Positions 11,312 through 21,096 are shown, counted from the stretch's first letter. The stretch is 62,000 bases of DNA from Diphasiastrum complanatum (GCA_029204225.1 CM055107.1:15989309-16051308), one strand, 5' to 3'. Notes: a model not told the origin generated them from the letters alone. Numbers and translations: made by a program.

Positions 11312-11671
11312 CTATCCCTTCGCTACAAAGCCTTCAGGTTGATCCATGAACACCTCTTCTTCTAATTCACCATTTAGAAAAGCAGATTTCACATCCATCT
11401 GATGCAAAGGCCAACCAAAATGTGAAGCTAAAGCAACAAGTAGGCATAGAGTATTCCACTTACATACTGGCGCAAATGTCTCCTCATAGTCAGTGCCTTT
11501 ACTTTGTGCATACCCTTTGATCACCAATCTTGCCTTGTGCTTTGCTATACTTCCATTTGCATGGTACTTAGTCCTGTATGCCCATTTGCAACCAATGGGT
11601 TTCTTGCCAACTGGTGGTTCTACTAAGTCCCATGTGCTATGCTTAATAATTGACTCCATCTCCTCTCCCAT
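11312..11671 (-). pseudogene. Copia A: N-terminal reverse transcriptase
   Basis: Residues include GKKPIGCKWAYRTKYHANGS, KARLVIKGYAQ, DYEETFAPVCK and the first catalytic-site stretch HQMDVKSAFLNGELEEEVFM with the motif A Asp (MDVKSAF). It stops at QPEGFVAKG where the next frame starts. It is a fragment in a different frame from its neighbours. Confidence 0.9.
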
Positions 11672-12222
11672 GGCCTTGACCCAAATGTCATCATCCTTCG
11701 CTTCACCATAAGTCGAAGGTTCTTTGTTTTGAATAATGCTAGATAAGAGAGCATAATTTGCTTCATACCTTTCAAGTTGTGTCTTCTCTCTTGTTGATCT
11801 TCGTAGCTCTCCCTGGCTAGATGATCATAAAAAGTTATCCATGTCACGGCTCTCAAACCACTTAGGGAGCTTTCTGTCAGATGATCGACTTCTTGGTGAA
11901 AATGTATCCCACGGTACATCCTTCTCCTTGCGTTTGTCACCTGCAACTTCAGTCCTTTTTGCACCAAAAGGTTTGTCTCTACCTCTCCAACCTGTTTCTT
12001 GGGGTTGAGTAGTAGTATCTTGAGATGTACCTCATGTTCGTCACTTGGAAGGTCAATGAATGGATCATCATCAGGAGGTATCCTCACTATACCATCTTTC
12101 CCACTGAATGTGTCTATCTTCTCAGCATCCTCGTCTTCATACATCTTGGATTCATCAAAGATAACATCACGGCTTACATGGATTTTGTTTTCCGTTGGAT
12201 CAAAACATCTATAGCCCTTCAC
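11623..12222 (-). pseudogene. Copia A: integrase C-terminal region and linker
   Basis: The frame begins KGYRCFDPTENKIHVSRDVI, the typical copia integrase tail segment, then an acidic linker (YEDEDAEKID) leading towards reverse transcriptase. The reading degenerates after about residue 75: the later stretch lacks the usual pre-RT motifs in this frame, which suggests a frameshift near 12000. Confidence 0.75.
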
Positions 12223-12307
12223 ACGTTCATCATATCCTAGGAATATACACTTGATAGCTTTTATATTAAGTTTACGTCTCTCTTCCTAAGGAATGTGTAC
12301 AAAGGCC

Positions 12308-13668
12308 TTAACATCCAAAGATTCGCAAGTGGTTCACCTTTGGCTTCTTCTTCGTGAATGCTTCCTCAGGTGTTATCTTTGGTATGACAATGGTAGGACT
12401 TCTATTTTGAAGATAGACTATCGTACTGCATGCTTCTGACCAAAAATCTTTTGGTAGTTTTATCTCAGCTAGCATAGATCTGGCACTTTCCACAATCGTA
12501 TGATTCTTGCGCTCAACTACACCATTGAGATTTGAAGTATGAGCTTGCATAAATTGTCTTTTAATCCCACATTGATCACAAAGATCATTGAAGTCATTAG
12601 ACTTATACTCACCTCCAATATCTGATCTTAGGTTTTTGATCTTTCCACCTGTCTGATTTTTGACCAATGCTTTGAAGCTCTTGAAATTGTCAAATGCATC
12701 TGATTCCTTCTTCAAGAAGTAGATCCACGTCTTACGCGACATATCATCAATAAAGGTCATGAAATAGAAGGGTTTACCTAAGGACATGGTCCTCATAGGC
12801 CCGCATAAATCTGTGTGGATTAAATCCAGGATGTTCTTTGCTCTTGCAACACCACCTTTATTGAACTTCTCTCGATGTTGCTTCCCATATACACATGATT
12901 TACACATCGACTTCAAGTGGTCTTCTATGGTAGGTAATCCTGTTACCATCTCCAATTTTCTCATCAAACTGAGGCTTCCCAAGTTCAAGTGACCAAGCCT
13001 CTTATGCCACAACTCAATTTGCGATGGAATGGACAATACGAGTCCATGTTGCCCCTTGATTGTAGCATTCAACCTGTACAATTTTGTATTGGGCTCCCTT
13101 ACTCCATCTGCAATAACTTTGAACTTTTGGTTCACATCCTTTACAAAGCAATGATCATGGGTGAATTCTACTTTCAACTTTTGATCAGTAATGACTCCAA
13201 CAGAAAGTAGATTTTTCTTCAAACCTGGTACGTAAAGTACCTCCCTGATCATCCTGCTTTTGCCATCAGATAGTTGGATTGAAACGGTGCCTATCCCCTT
13301 GATCTTGCACACATCGCCATTTGGTTGTAAAACGGACGTTCCATTATCCAACACTTTCAAGCTATTGAAGCAATTCTTGTTACCCGTCATGTGTCTTGTG
13401 GCTCCCGACTCAATATACCATGCTTGATCATCTTGATTAGATGACAATGCAGATATGAAGATGCTAGAGTCTTCAATCTCACTCTCATCGACAAGGTTAC
13501 CTGTTTGTTTTGGTTTCCCCCTGTCTTGTTCCGCCAGGAATTTGCAATATTCACTCTTCCAATGGCCCTTTTTACCACAATGGAAGCACTTATCTTTCTT
13601 CTTGTCTTACTAGTGGTGAATCCCGACGAAGGAATGACTATGTAGGAGCTAGTGTTATTCCTAGGCAA
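12308..13668 (-). pseudogene. Copia A: zinc knuckle, protease, GAG-pre-integrase and integrase
   Basis: The minus strand at about 13600-13560 encodes CFHCGKKGHWKSEYC, a perfect CX2CX4HX4C nucleic-acid-binding knuckle, but out of frame with the sequence on its 5-prime side. Next is the protease-like WYIESGATRHMTG; the catalytic Asp of DSGA is Glu here. Then come the HHCC zinc domain (LWHKRLGHLN ... CKSCVYGKQH) and an integrase core with LIHTDLCGP, MTFIDDMSRK, LRSDIGGEYKS and NGVVERKNHTIVE, holding the three acidic positions. It ends IFGC at 12308. Upstream gag is absent, so the element was cut at about 13690. Confidence 0.9.
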
Positions 13669-13689
13669 TGCAATAAATATAGACCCCTC

Positions 13690-14660
13690 TTAAATAAATT
13701 AGAGTGAGCCAACTTTTGATGGTGACCTCTAGTGGAAGAGCTAATTACATTTGGAATTTGTAAGTTAGTGGAATTGCCACTTAGACTCCACAAGGGCAGT
13801 CCCTTGGTCTATTATAGAGACCCTCTCTCTTGTGAGGGAGCTTTACATGTATTGTCATTTCCTCTTGATTGAATACAAGTTATTGGCAATCTTGGAGCTC
13901 CTTGTTCATGGTTGTTTTCTTGAGTGAATCTCCTATGAACATGCTTTGCTTTCTCTTGTTTGTGGATGTGGAATAGAGTAAATTTCTTGCTTCCTTTTCT
14001 TTATGCATTGTTGATTAGTGTGGATTAGTTTCTTGTTCTTGTTCAAATATCTTCAGCATCCAGATAAACTAAATAGGCTAGGATTGTGATTCAAACCTTG
14101 CATATCTTCTAACAATCCAGTTCTTGATTGTTCTTGGATAACCCAAGAATCAAGAGGTGGGTGTTTCTTGATTCTTGGATTGCTAGTATGCTGTTAGGTA
14201 GTTAGTTTCTTTTTTTTGTTCTTGATCTATAGATTAATCTAGGTGCATTACTGTTTTTGAATATCTATAGTTAATTAGTAGCAAGAATCGCCGATTGTTC
14301 ACTTGTTTGAAATGCTGATCTCGTTGTGAACGAGTCTTGGTTGCATGTGAACGTGTATTCATGTAGCTGGAGTGCTCGAATCCTAATCATCCCATTAACA
14401 GGATGGAAAATGTGTAGTAATAGACCTTCTGCCTGAACCGACTTAATCCAAGAAGATAAATCCTAACGAGCCAATTACTTGGAACAGGCAGAAACACCCG
14501 ATTTTTAGAGATTTGGAAATTAAGAAAGAAAATAAAGCATTGTGTGCATAGATTCTCTATAGAAATTTGTGAACATTTGGTGCCATTTCTACCACTACAC
14601 AAACACACATATTCACAAAACCATCCGATCTGTATTGGCAAACAAACTCTTGAAGTCTCA
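13690..14660. other. AT-rich interval, possible LTR sequence
   Basis: No gene is seen. TGAATACAAG and TTGTATTC-like poly-A-region words near 13870 and repeated CTTGATTCTTGG phrases near 14120-14180 suggest LTR or leader sequence. If the primer site at 15160 belongs to an LTR element, its LTR probably begins in this interval; I could not fix the start. Confidence 0.35.
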
Positions 14661-15104
14661 CGACCGCCATCTCGACCGAGTGTCTTCTCGACCGCGACTT
14701 CACGCTCATCACCTGGCCGAATCCCACGACTCACGTCTGGACCACGGGCCGAGCCCCATTTCATTCCGAAGTAATCAATTAAAATCTCAACCGAGACTTA
14801 TCGTTCAGATCTCGACCGAGTGTTTTCATTGAGATCTCGACCGAGCCTTTTCATTTCAATCTCCTTCGACACCATAACTCAGATCTCAACCAAGTACTCC
14901 ACTTTGGATCTCGACCGAGTCTCTCCATTACGGTCTCGACCGAGCCTCTTCGTGAAAATCTTGACCGAGCCCCCTAGTTGAGATCTCAACCACCTCATTT
15001 CTGTCAGATCTCGACCGAGCCTTACGCTCAGATTTCAACCAACTCATTCCTATCAGATCTCAACTGAGACTCATGTTCAGATCTCAACTGACTCATTTTT
15101 GTTC
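14661..15104 (+). repeat. Minisatellite, unit about 25 bp (AGATCTCGACCGAGC...)
   Basis: About fifteen degenerate units, each starting with a form of AGATCTCGACCGAG followed by 8-12 variable bases (for example near 14808, 14832, 14908, 14933, 15006, 15055). The last units have drifted to AGATCTCAACTGA. The array ends about 55 bp before the copia primer site, so it would sit in the 3-prime part of an LTR, an unusual place for a long minisatellite. Confidence 0.85.
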
Positions 15105-15159
15105 TTAGCTTACTTCCATTGTAATTGCTATTTGTTTAGATTTGGCACATGACATTTCT

Positions 15160-15171
15160 TGGTATCAGAGC
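15160..15171 (+). other. Ty1-copia primer binding site (initiator tRNA-Met)
   Basis: TGGTATCAGAGC is the standard plant copia primer site, complementary to the 3-prime end of initiator tRNA-Met. The preceding LTR would end in ...CATGACA (CA at 15153-15154) with a 5-bp spacer. No gag follows on the plus strand; the H3-like frame begins on the opposite strand 330 bp later, so the element is broken here. Confidence 0.85.
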
Positions 15172-15502
15172 ATAGATCCATGATTCATGATGATTCTATG
15201 AGGATTCCATTAGATTTGATGAGTTTATTGTTTTTGTAACTTTCTTTTTGCTTTGAATTTTTTCAGTTCTGTTCAGACGAATTTTTAGCATTCAATTTCA
15301 TTTTTCATTTCTAATTTGATTCAATAGGTTTGTAGAGATTTGTTTTAGCTTTCTTTGCACCAATTTGCAAGCATTTGGATATTTGAAATTTCTGAGATTT
15401 TATCTTTCAGCTCGGCACAAAATTTGGGACCTAATCTATAGCTTGTACGTGTATTTGGAAGAAAAAAATCAAAAAAGTTGCTGAGAAGATCAATTTTATT
15501 AG
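15172..15502. other. Untranslated leader-like, T-rich interval
   Basis: No reading frame is seen. The sequence is T-rich with TTTTTTCAG and TTTCAG acceptor-like sites. It separates the copia primer site from the 3-prime end of the H3-like frame and probably contains the junction between two elements. Confidence 0.5.
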
Positions 15503-16300
15503 CTAGGTAGGTCTCGTATTGATTATAATGTCAGAATCAAAATAAACTTGTGTAGGATTGTATGGAATTCTCACAAAAAAATTATGTACAAGAGCAGAAA
15601 CATAAGTGGAAACAATATTTATAGATTTCTCTGTTATTTTGTCAACCTCCTCTTGGGTAATCAACACTTTTGGTGATGAAACCTGCTGAGGAGCTGGACA
15701 AATAACAGGACAAGAAAGGGGTGAAGATTCTCGATCTGAGTCAGATTCTCCAGCATCTGACTCAGAGCTTAGGAAGATACGGGGTCTTTTGGCCGGGATA
15801 TATCTAGGAGGAAGGGAAGTAGCTGGCCTTCGAGATCCAGCCTTCTTGGGGACAAGCTCCTTCCTCTTCCTCCTAGAGGTAGTAGGCAAGTCGGTTCTAT
15901 CCAGAGGCAGGTCTGTGGAGGTGTTGGCATTATTAACATGCAGACCATAATATTTGTCCCGAACCCTTTTGAGAATGACGAAATCCTTTGGCATGATGGT
16001 GACACGCTTACCATGCACTGCCAAAAGACAAGTATCCTCAAAAAACTGGGACATAAAATCTTCTGCAACACCCTATAAGGCCTGCATGGCTGTCATGGCA
16101 AAATGAACATCCAGCCCAAGTGACAGAGTGACATTTCGTACAGATCGGGAGAAAGGAGCTCTAGGGATCAACAATTCAGTTGATCTCTAAAGTTTTCTGA
16201 TCTCCCTCAGCCAGACCTGCTTCCTGCCATGCCTACAGCCAATACCATGGGATGACTGTATAGTGGTTATGGCACGGGCAGTGGATTTGGTCCTGGCCAT
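15503..16300 (-). pseudogene. Histone H3-like protein with C-terminal extension, two in-frame TAG
   Basis: The frame of 266 codons starts at an ATG (16300) followed by ARTKSTAR, matching the start of histone H3. The fold region is clear: LREIRKL, STELLIPRAPFSRSVR, the alpha-2 stretch MTAMQAL, then FFEDTCLLAVHGKRVTIMPK, which aligns with the strongly conserved end of H3. H3 Lys4 is kept, but the Lys9 position is Ala and Lys14/Lys27 equivalents are absent; the tail is about 17 residues short. After the fold come about 145 extra residues: a basic NLS-like SRRKRKELVPKK, an acidic Ser-rich SSESDAGESDSD and a hydrophobic end. TAG codons at 16187-16189 and 16073-16075 both fall where H3 has Gln. No loop-1 insertion typical of CenH3 is seen. 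Decayed or captured H3 variant; expression is unknown. Confidence 0.8.
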
Positions 16301-16382
16301 CATTCTTAGAAGAAAAAAATTAACAAAAAAAAGGTTTGAACAAAAAAAAAGTGGTTGAAAACAAAAAAATTTGCTACAAAAG

Positions 16383-17113
16383 GGCGCTAGAGATCGATAC
16401 CAGCATTGGATATCGGTTTCGAGCGCAAGATCTACACAGATTATTTAAAGAAAAGAGATGCGCGTTCGAAAGCAATCTTGCACTACCAACGGTATCGGAC
16501 TCGAGCACAATATGAGAGAGTGGAAGCTTGAACGGTGAGAGAGTGTGCTTGAGTGCGATATTGAGAGCGAAAAACGAAAATTTGCGAAAATAAAATGAAA
16601 ATTTTGAGGACTTATATATATGAAATTTTCGCACGTGTGAAAAGACGGCCAAGACATGTGTCGTTAGATTATTAGTCCATGTGGATGTCCATATTGACAA
16701 TGATGACCCAATTATGCGACCACGTGGGATGGGACACGTGCACGAATCCATTATCGACGCGTGTCATTCTCGCACATGACAGATGTCAGATCAATACGGC
16801 GCATTAATTCTGACCAGTCACAAGTTGACACGTGTTCCTACGCCACTCCTCCACACGTGCGAATTTTTTTTATTAATAGGTCTTTTTCGGCTCGGATTTT
16901 CATGCAAATTTACGATTGCTTGGCTGGATATCGATTTCAAGCGCACCGCTTGCTCTCATTACCCTCCGTTGACTAATTTGCGCCTGGAACCGATACTGCC
17001 TCGTCTGGTATCACATTCAAGCGCGCATTGCATCTCTTTTCTTTTGTGCTCTGTGTTCTTGCACTCAAATATGATACTCCAACTTGTGATATCTCTCTCG
17101 AGCGCACATTGCC
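16383..17113. repeat. Array of a ~20-bp motif (GATATCGATTTCAAGCGCA) in both orientations
   Basis: Plus-orientation copies: 16409-16427, 16491-16509, 16927-16946, 17007-17027 and 17088-17108. Minus-orientation copies: 16383-16400, 16543-16562 and 17061-17077. Partial forms lie near 16457-16475. The consensus is about RRTATC-N5-TCRAGCGCA, often followed by CATTG. The copies surround the TATA box at 16612. Such two-way clusters are typical of transposase-binding subterminal repeats of CACTA-like elements, or of a shared promoter-binding factor. Confidence 0.7.
16612..16621 (-). promoter_or_regulatory. Candidate TATA box of the H3-like gene
   Basis: TATATATAAG on the minus strand lies about 310 bp upstream of the H3-like ATG, inside the motif array. 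The sequence between it and the ATG has no competing long frame. A promoter in this place fits the gene, but it is inferred from position and composition only. Confidence 0.45.
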
Positions 17114-17314
17114 TTGACGTGCTTGTCTGACTTGCAGTTCCGCTGGAAAGTGATATTTGAAATTTTAGTTCTATTTTTTTTGTATAAAATGTCTAATTTT
17201 GATTCTAATTTGCTTTTTTTTTTCATGAATTTGGTATTACTGATAGGTTGGAGTATTTCAAATCTCTTTTTTCTTCTTTTCTTTTTATTCTACCTTCTAT
17301 AACTGAGGGCCCAG

Positions 17315-18246
17315 GTGTGGAGGCATTTTCTAAGATAAATCTCAGATTTAAGTCCTTGCTCAGTACTCCGTTATTCATATCTCAGAATAAGGACATGATT
17401 CATTATCAGGACCTGGTGGCACTCGACAAGCATATCTATAAAGCTAAGCTTGACAGAATGTTTATCAAGTTACATAATGATTTCAAGTCTATAGATGAGT
17501 GCCCAATTCATAATAAAAAATTTAGATTTGTTGATTTTCAGTCTGCTTTTGTTTTTTTTTCATTCCGATGAAATTTCGATTGGAAACTCACTAGGCTTTA
17601 TCTTGACTTCTAAAATGAAAAAGATTAAGGCTTCAGTTACTGATAGCATTATGAATGAGGTTGGAAAAATATTAGACACTACATTGTTTCGGGGGGATGT
17701 GCCTTTTCTAGCATTAGTAGAGAAGCATATGCGACAATGTTTAAGATGATAAATGAGGCATTTGCACAGGTAAGTATTAAAAAGTTTTCAATCCCATGAC
17801 CATTTCATCTTTTTTTTAAAAGAGACATGTTAAACCAAGGTATGTAGACAATAGTTGGTAGTCCATCTCATATCAATGAAGTGTATTGCTCAAAAGGAGA
17901 AAGTCTAGCATATAACAATTCTAACAATTTATTTATTGACATTATTCAATTACTAACATTCATCGTAAATTTTTACGGCATTACAAATGAGAATGTCAAT
18001 AACAAGTTGATAGTTGTTCTCAAGTTAGATGAGTCTGAAATTATAAAAGGACAAAAAATGGAAAGAGTCAGTCTCACGATTATGAATGGAGCACTTTCAA
18101 ATTCAGAAGACTCAGAAGGCCTCAATTTCAGTGTTCAATCAGAAAATAATATCTGGTGGTTGGCAACATTTCAAATAGAGCAATTCCTTCGCATAATCAA
18201 TAGGAATAACATTAGAGAGAATATGGGCCCAAAGAGGGCCCTATAA
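17315..18246 (+). pseudogene. Unrecognised multi-exon gene, copy A
   Basis: After a pyrimidine-rich tract and GGGCCCAG (AG at 17313-17314) a frame gives FSKINLRFKSLLSTPLFISQ and further hydrophilic sequence to about 17540. It then shifts within a poly-T run into DEISIGNSLGFILTSKMKK. A donor (CACAG|GTAAGT, 17770) and acceptor (TGTAG, 17846-17847) bracket a 78-bp intron. The last exon (17848-18246) is open: YCSKGESLAYNNSNNLFIDI, KLIVVLKLDESEIIKGQKME, FQIEQFLRIINRNNIREN, stop. A 1-nt deletion near 17692 compared with copy A-prime breaks the second exon. I do not recognise the family. It reads away from the H3-like gene, and the two could share the intervening region as promoter. Confidence 0.55.
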
Positions 18247-18801
18247 GAAATGCCATGTAGGAGAGAGAAAAATAACTATAAAGTAATTATAATATCATTT
18301 TCTAACTTTTTTACGCATCTGCCCACACTACTTTCCGTGTAAATGAATGCACCTTAGTTTAGTCACATCAAACTTCACTGGTGCTTAACCATAGTTAAAA
18401 TATAATTTTTAAAATGCTGAAATATTCTCTCCCAATAGTTGGGAACACTAAAAAATTTGAATTAGGAATGACATTTTTAAAACAAAGCTTCTAAGCCTAG
18501 TGTACTTCATTATTTGCTAGTAGTCCGTACTCTGACAGGTCTTCACACGTGTGAAACCAACAAGTACAAGTTTTGATCATATTCGATTGTTCTTGTTAGA
18601 TTTGTTGATGTAGATTTTATCTAGTGCTATCATTGCAAACATAATGTTCATGAAAATGTCAGTAGAAATTTTGACACTCATAGTATTCACAGCATTATAA
18701 TAATCAAATCAACAGAAAGTTGAAATGAAAAAATAATAAAACTAGTGATTATGGATTAATCAAAAAGTTCAAGCAATATTTAATACCAAATAAGCTATAA
18801 C

Positions 18802-19278
18802 TTACTTGAATGCACGGATACGTCTTTTTCTATGACCTCCTCTGGATGATAGATAACATATATCCTTGGTTACCAGTCTTTTCCTCTTGTTGCTTCGGAT
18901 ATTTCTGTTGAGCACATCCATATCTTTAACAAGAGACAAATATGAGATATGCATGGATTGAAATGCAGTTTTTATCTCATCATTACTAGTTGCATAATGA
19001 TGCAAAGAAGATTTCAACCTTGTGATCTCCTTCTTGAGCATCTCATTTTCATCCAAACAAGTTTTCAACTTTGTAGATTTTTCTTCGCACTCCTTTGATA
19101 TTTTCCTTGATTTCTCTTCCAAATAATGTATTCTTTGTATTGAATGTGCATTCCCATAGAGCATCAAATTCTCACAATAACCCAAAAGGCCATTTTTGCC
19201 ATGAAACATATACATTATTAACTGACTCACCGAATGAAAATCTGGATGTTGCAATGAACATTGATCAATAGGATACAA
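18802..19278 (-). CDS. Coiled-coil basic protein, copy B1
   Basis: 158 codons. Residues about 50-105 (IHYLEEKSRKISKECEEKST, then DENEMLKKEITRLKSSLHHY) have heptad-like leucine/lysine/glutamate spacing and should form a coiled coil. The C-terminus is strongly basic (NIRSNKRKRLVTKD, GGHRKRRIR) and could be nuclear-localising or nucleic-acid binding. The family is not recognised. It lies downstream, on the same strand, of the A-prime exons, and may be a further exon or a partner gene. The near-identical B2 copy supports a real conserved frame. The start codon is uncertain; the first residues are probably intron or UTR. Confidence 0.55.
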   Translation of the reverse strand: MYPIDQCSLQHPDFHSVSQLIMYMFHGKNGLLGYCENLMLYGNAHSIQRIHYLEEKSRKISKECEEKSTKLKTCLDENEMLKKEITRLKSSLHHYATSNDEIKTAFQSMHISYLSLVKDMDVLNRNIRSNKRKRLVTKDICYLSSRGGHRKRRIRAFK

Positions 19279-19801
19279 TGTTCCTGATGATCATAAAGCT
19301 ATATGCTTTAGCTTTTCCTCCCTGTATCGGACCATATCAGAAGTTGACAATTTGGGTTGCTTTGAATTTCTTGTCCTGCGTGGAGCATATTCTGGTGACA
19401 GATCTACATGAAGATGATAAAGCTTTGTCATCAGTACAATAGTATAGTAACGAACAACACAATGACAATAAGAAAGCTGGAGATGGTGCTAACGACTCTG
19501 TTGGAGATAGAGATGGCGCTAAACACTTGTTTTTTACCTTGGAGATAGAGATGGCGTAGGCTTTGTTTCAAAATTGTCACTACTAATTCAAATTTTTGAG
19601 TGTTCCCAACTATTGGGAGAGAATATTTCAGCATTTTAAAAATTATATTTTAACTATGGTTAAGCACCAGTGAAGTTTGATGTGACTAAACTAAGGTGCA
19701 TTCATTTACATGGAAAGTAGTGCGGGCAGATGCGTAAAAAAGTTAGAAAATGATATTATAATTACTTTATACTTATTTTTCTCTCTCCTACATGGCATTT
19801 C

Positions 19802-20480
19802 TTATAGGGCCCTCTTTGAGCCCATATTTTCTCTAATGTTATTCCTATTGATAATGCGAAGGAATTGCTCTATTTGAAATGCTGCCAACCACCAGATATC
19901 ATTTTCTGATTGAACACTGAAAGTGGGGTCTGCCGAGTCTTCTGAATTTGAAAGTGCTCCATTCATAATCGTGAGACTGACTCTTTCCATTTTTGTCCTT
20001 TTATAATTTCAGACTCATCTAACTTGAGAACAACTATCAACTTGTTATTGACATTCTGATTTGTAATGCTGTAAAAATTTACGATGAATGTTAGTAATTG
20101 AATAATGTCAATAAATAAATTGTTGGAATTGTTATATGCTAGACTTTCTCCTTTTGAGCAATACACTTCATTGATATGAGATGGATTACCAACTATTGTC
20201 TACATACCTTGGTTTAACATGTCTCTTTTTAAAAAAAGATGAAATGGTCATGGGATTGAAAACTTTTTAATACTTACTTGTGCAAATGCCTCCTTTATCA
20301 TCTTAAACATTGGTGCATATGCTCCTCTACTAATGCTAGAAAAGGCACATGCCCCCTGAAACAATGTCGTGTCTAATATTTTCCAACTTCATTCATAATG
20401 CTATCAGTAACTGAAGCCTTAATCTTTTTCATTTTAGAAGTCAAGATAGAGCCTAGTGAGTTTCCAATCGAAATTTCATC
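19802..20480 (-). pseudogene. Unrecognised multi-exon gene, copy A-prime
   Basis: Inverted copy of 17565-18246. Upstream exon: ADEISIGNSLGSILTSKMKK, then FSSISRGAYAPMFKMIKEAF up to a GTAAGT donor near 20280. Downstream exon: YCSKGESL to the stop at 19802. Two 1-nt losses relative to copy A, one in an A-run near 20378 and one in the A-run near 19990, shift the frame. Copy A is intact at these places but broken elsewhere, so each copy decayed independently. Confidence 0.55.
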
Positions 20481-20685
20481 GGCCAAATGGTCTTCAACAA
20501 CCAATGCTGATCTGCATTGCAAACATAATGTTCATGAAAATGTCAGTAGAAATTTTGACACTCATAGTATTCACAACATTATAGTAAACAAATCAACAGA
20601 AAGTTGAAATGAAAAAATAATAAAACTAGTGATTATGGATTAATCAAAAAGTTCAAGCAATATTTAATACCAAATAAGCTATAAC

Positions 20686-21096
20686 TTACTTGAATCTACG
20701 AATTCGTCTTTTTCTATGACCTCCTCTGGATGATAGATCACATATATCCTTGGTTACCAGTCTTTTCCTCTTGTTGCTTCGGATATTTCTGTTGAGCACA
20801 TCCATATCTTTAACAAGAGACAAATATGAGATATGCATGGATTGAAATGCAGTTTTTATCTCATCATTACTAGTTGCATAATGATGCAAAGAAGATTTCA
20901 ACCTTGCGATCTCCTTCTTGAGCATCTCATTTTCATCCAAACAAGTTTTCAACTTTGTAGATTTTTCTTCGCACTCTTTTGATATTTTCCTTGATTTCTC
21001 TTCCAAATAATGTATTCTTTGCATTGAATGTGCATTCCCATAGAGCATCAAATTCTCACAATAATCCAAAAGGCCATTTTTTGCCATGACACACAT
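20686..21096 (-). CDS. Coiled-coil basic protein, copy B2
   Basis: 136 codons, nearly identical to B1 from NGLLDYCENLMLYGNAHS to the basic end GGHRKRRIRRFK. Differences are mostly single substitutions (for example Thr to Ala in KKEIARLKSS), with no frameshift over the shared part. This suggests recent duplication or selection for the frame. Function is unknown. It sits at the right end of the direct repeat, with no intact A-type exons upstream on its strand. Confidence 0.5.
   Translation of the reverse strand: MCVMAKNGLLDYCENLMLYGNAHSMQRIHYLEEKSRKISKECEEKSTKLKTCLDENEMLKKEIARLKSSLHHYATSNDEIKTAFQSMHISYLSLVKDMDVLNRNIRSNKRKRLVTKDICDLSSRGGHRKRRIRRFK

Larger units (their letters stand above)
10191..13668 (-). 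mobile_element. Ty1-copia retrotransposon A, 5-prime truncated and decayed
   Basis: On the minus strand the order is zinc knuckle, protease, GAG-pre-integrase, integrase, reverse transcriptase, RNase H, which is the Ty1-copia order. Gag upstream of the zinc knuckle and the 5-prime LTR are missing. The polyprotein is split over at least six frames by frameshifts and stops, so it cannot be autonomous. The five entries that follow describe the parts. Confidence 0.93.
17565..20480. repeat. Inverted repeat: arms 17565-18490 and 19565-20480
   Basis: The left arm matches the reverse complement of the right arm along about 920 bp, from GATGAAATTTCGATTGGAAA to the ATATTCTCTCCCAATAGTTG region. The exon/intron structure is conserved. 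The spacer (about 1.07 kb) holds a coiled-coil frame. The arms differ mainly by small indels, indicating a fairly recent duplication. Confidence 0.85.

Noticed and set aside
12786-13210. Plus-strand frames inside copia A
   Set aside because: Shadows of the minus-strand integrase.
15503-16300. Calling the H3-like frame a centromeric H3 (CenH3)
   Set aside because: The segment between SVR and MQAL has the same length as in canonical H3, so the extra loop-1 residues typical of CenH3 are not there; the tail starts ARTK as in ordinary H3.
16761-17130. Plus-strand frames of 71 and 115 codons between the H3-like gene and copy A
   Set aside because: They read across the motif array, have no domain and their composition follows the repeated motif; more likely promoter/UTR.
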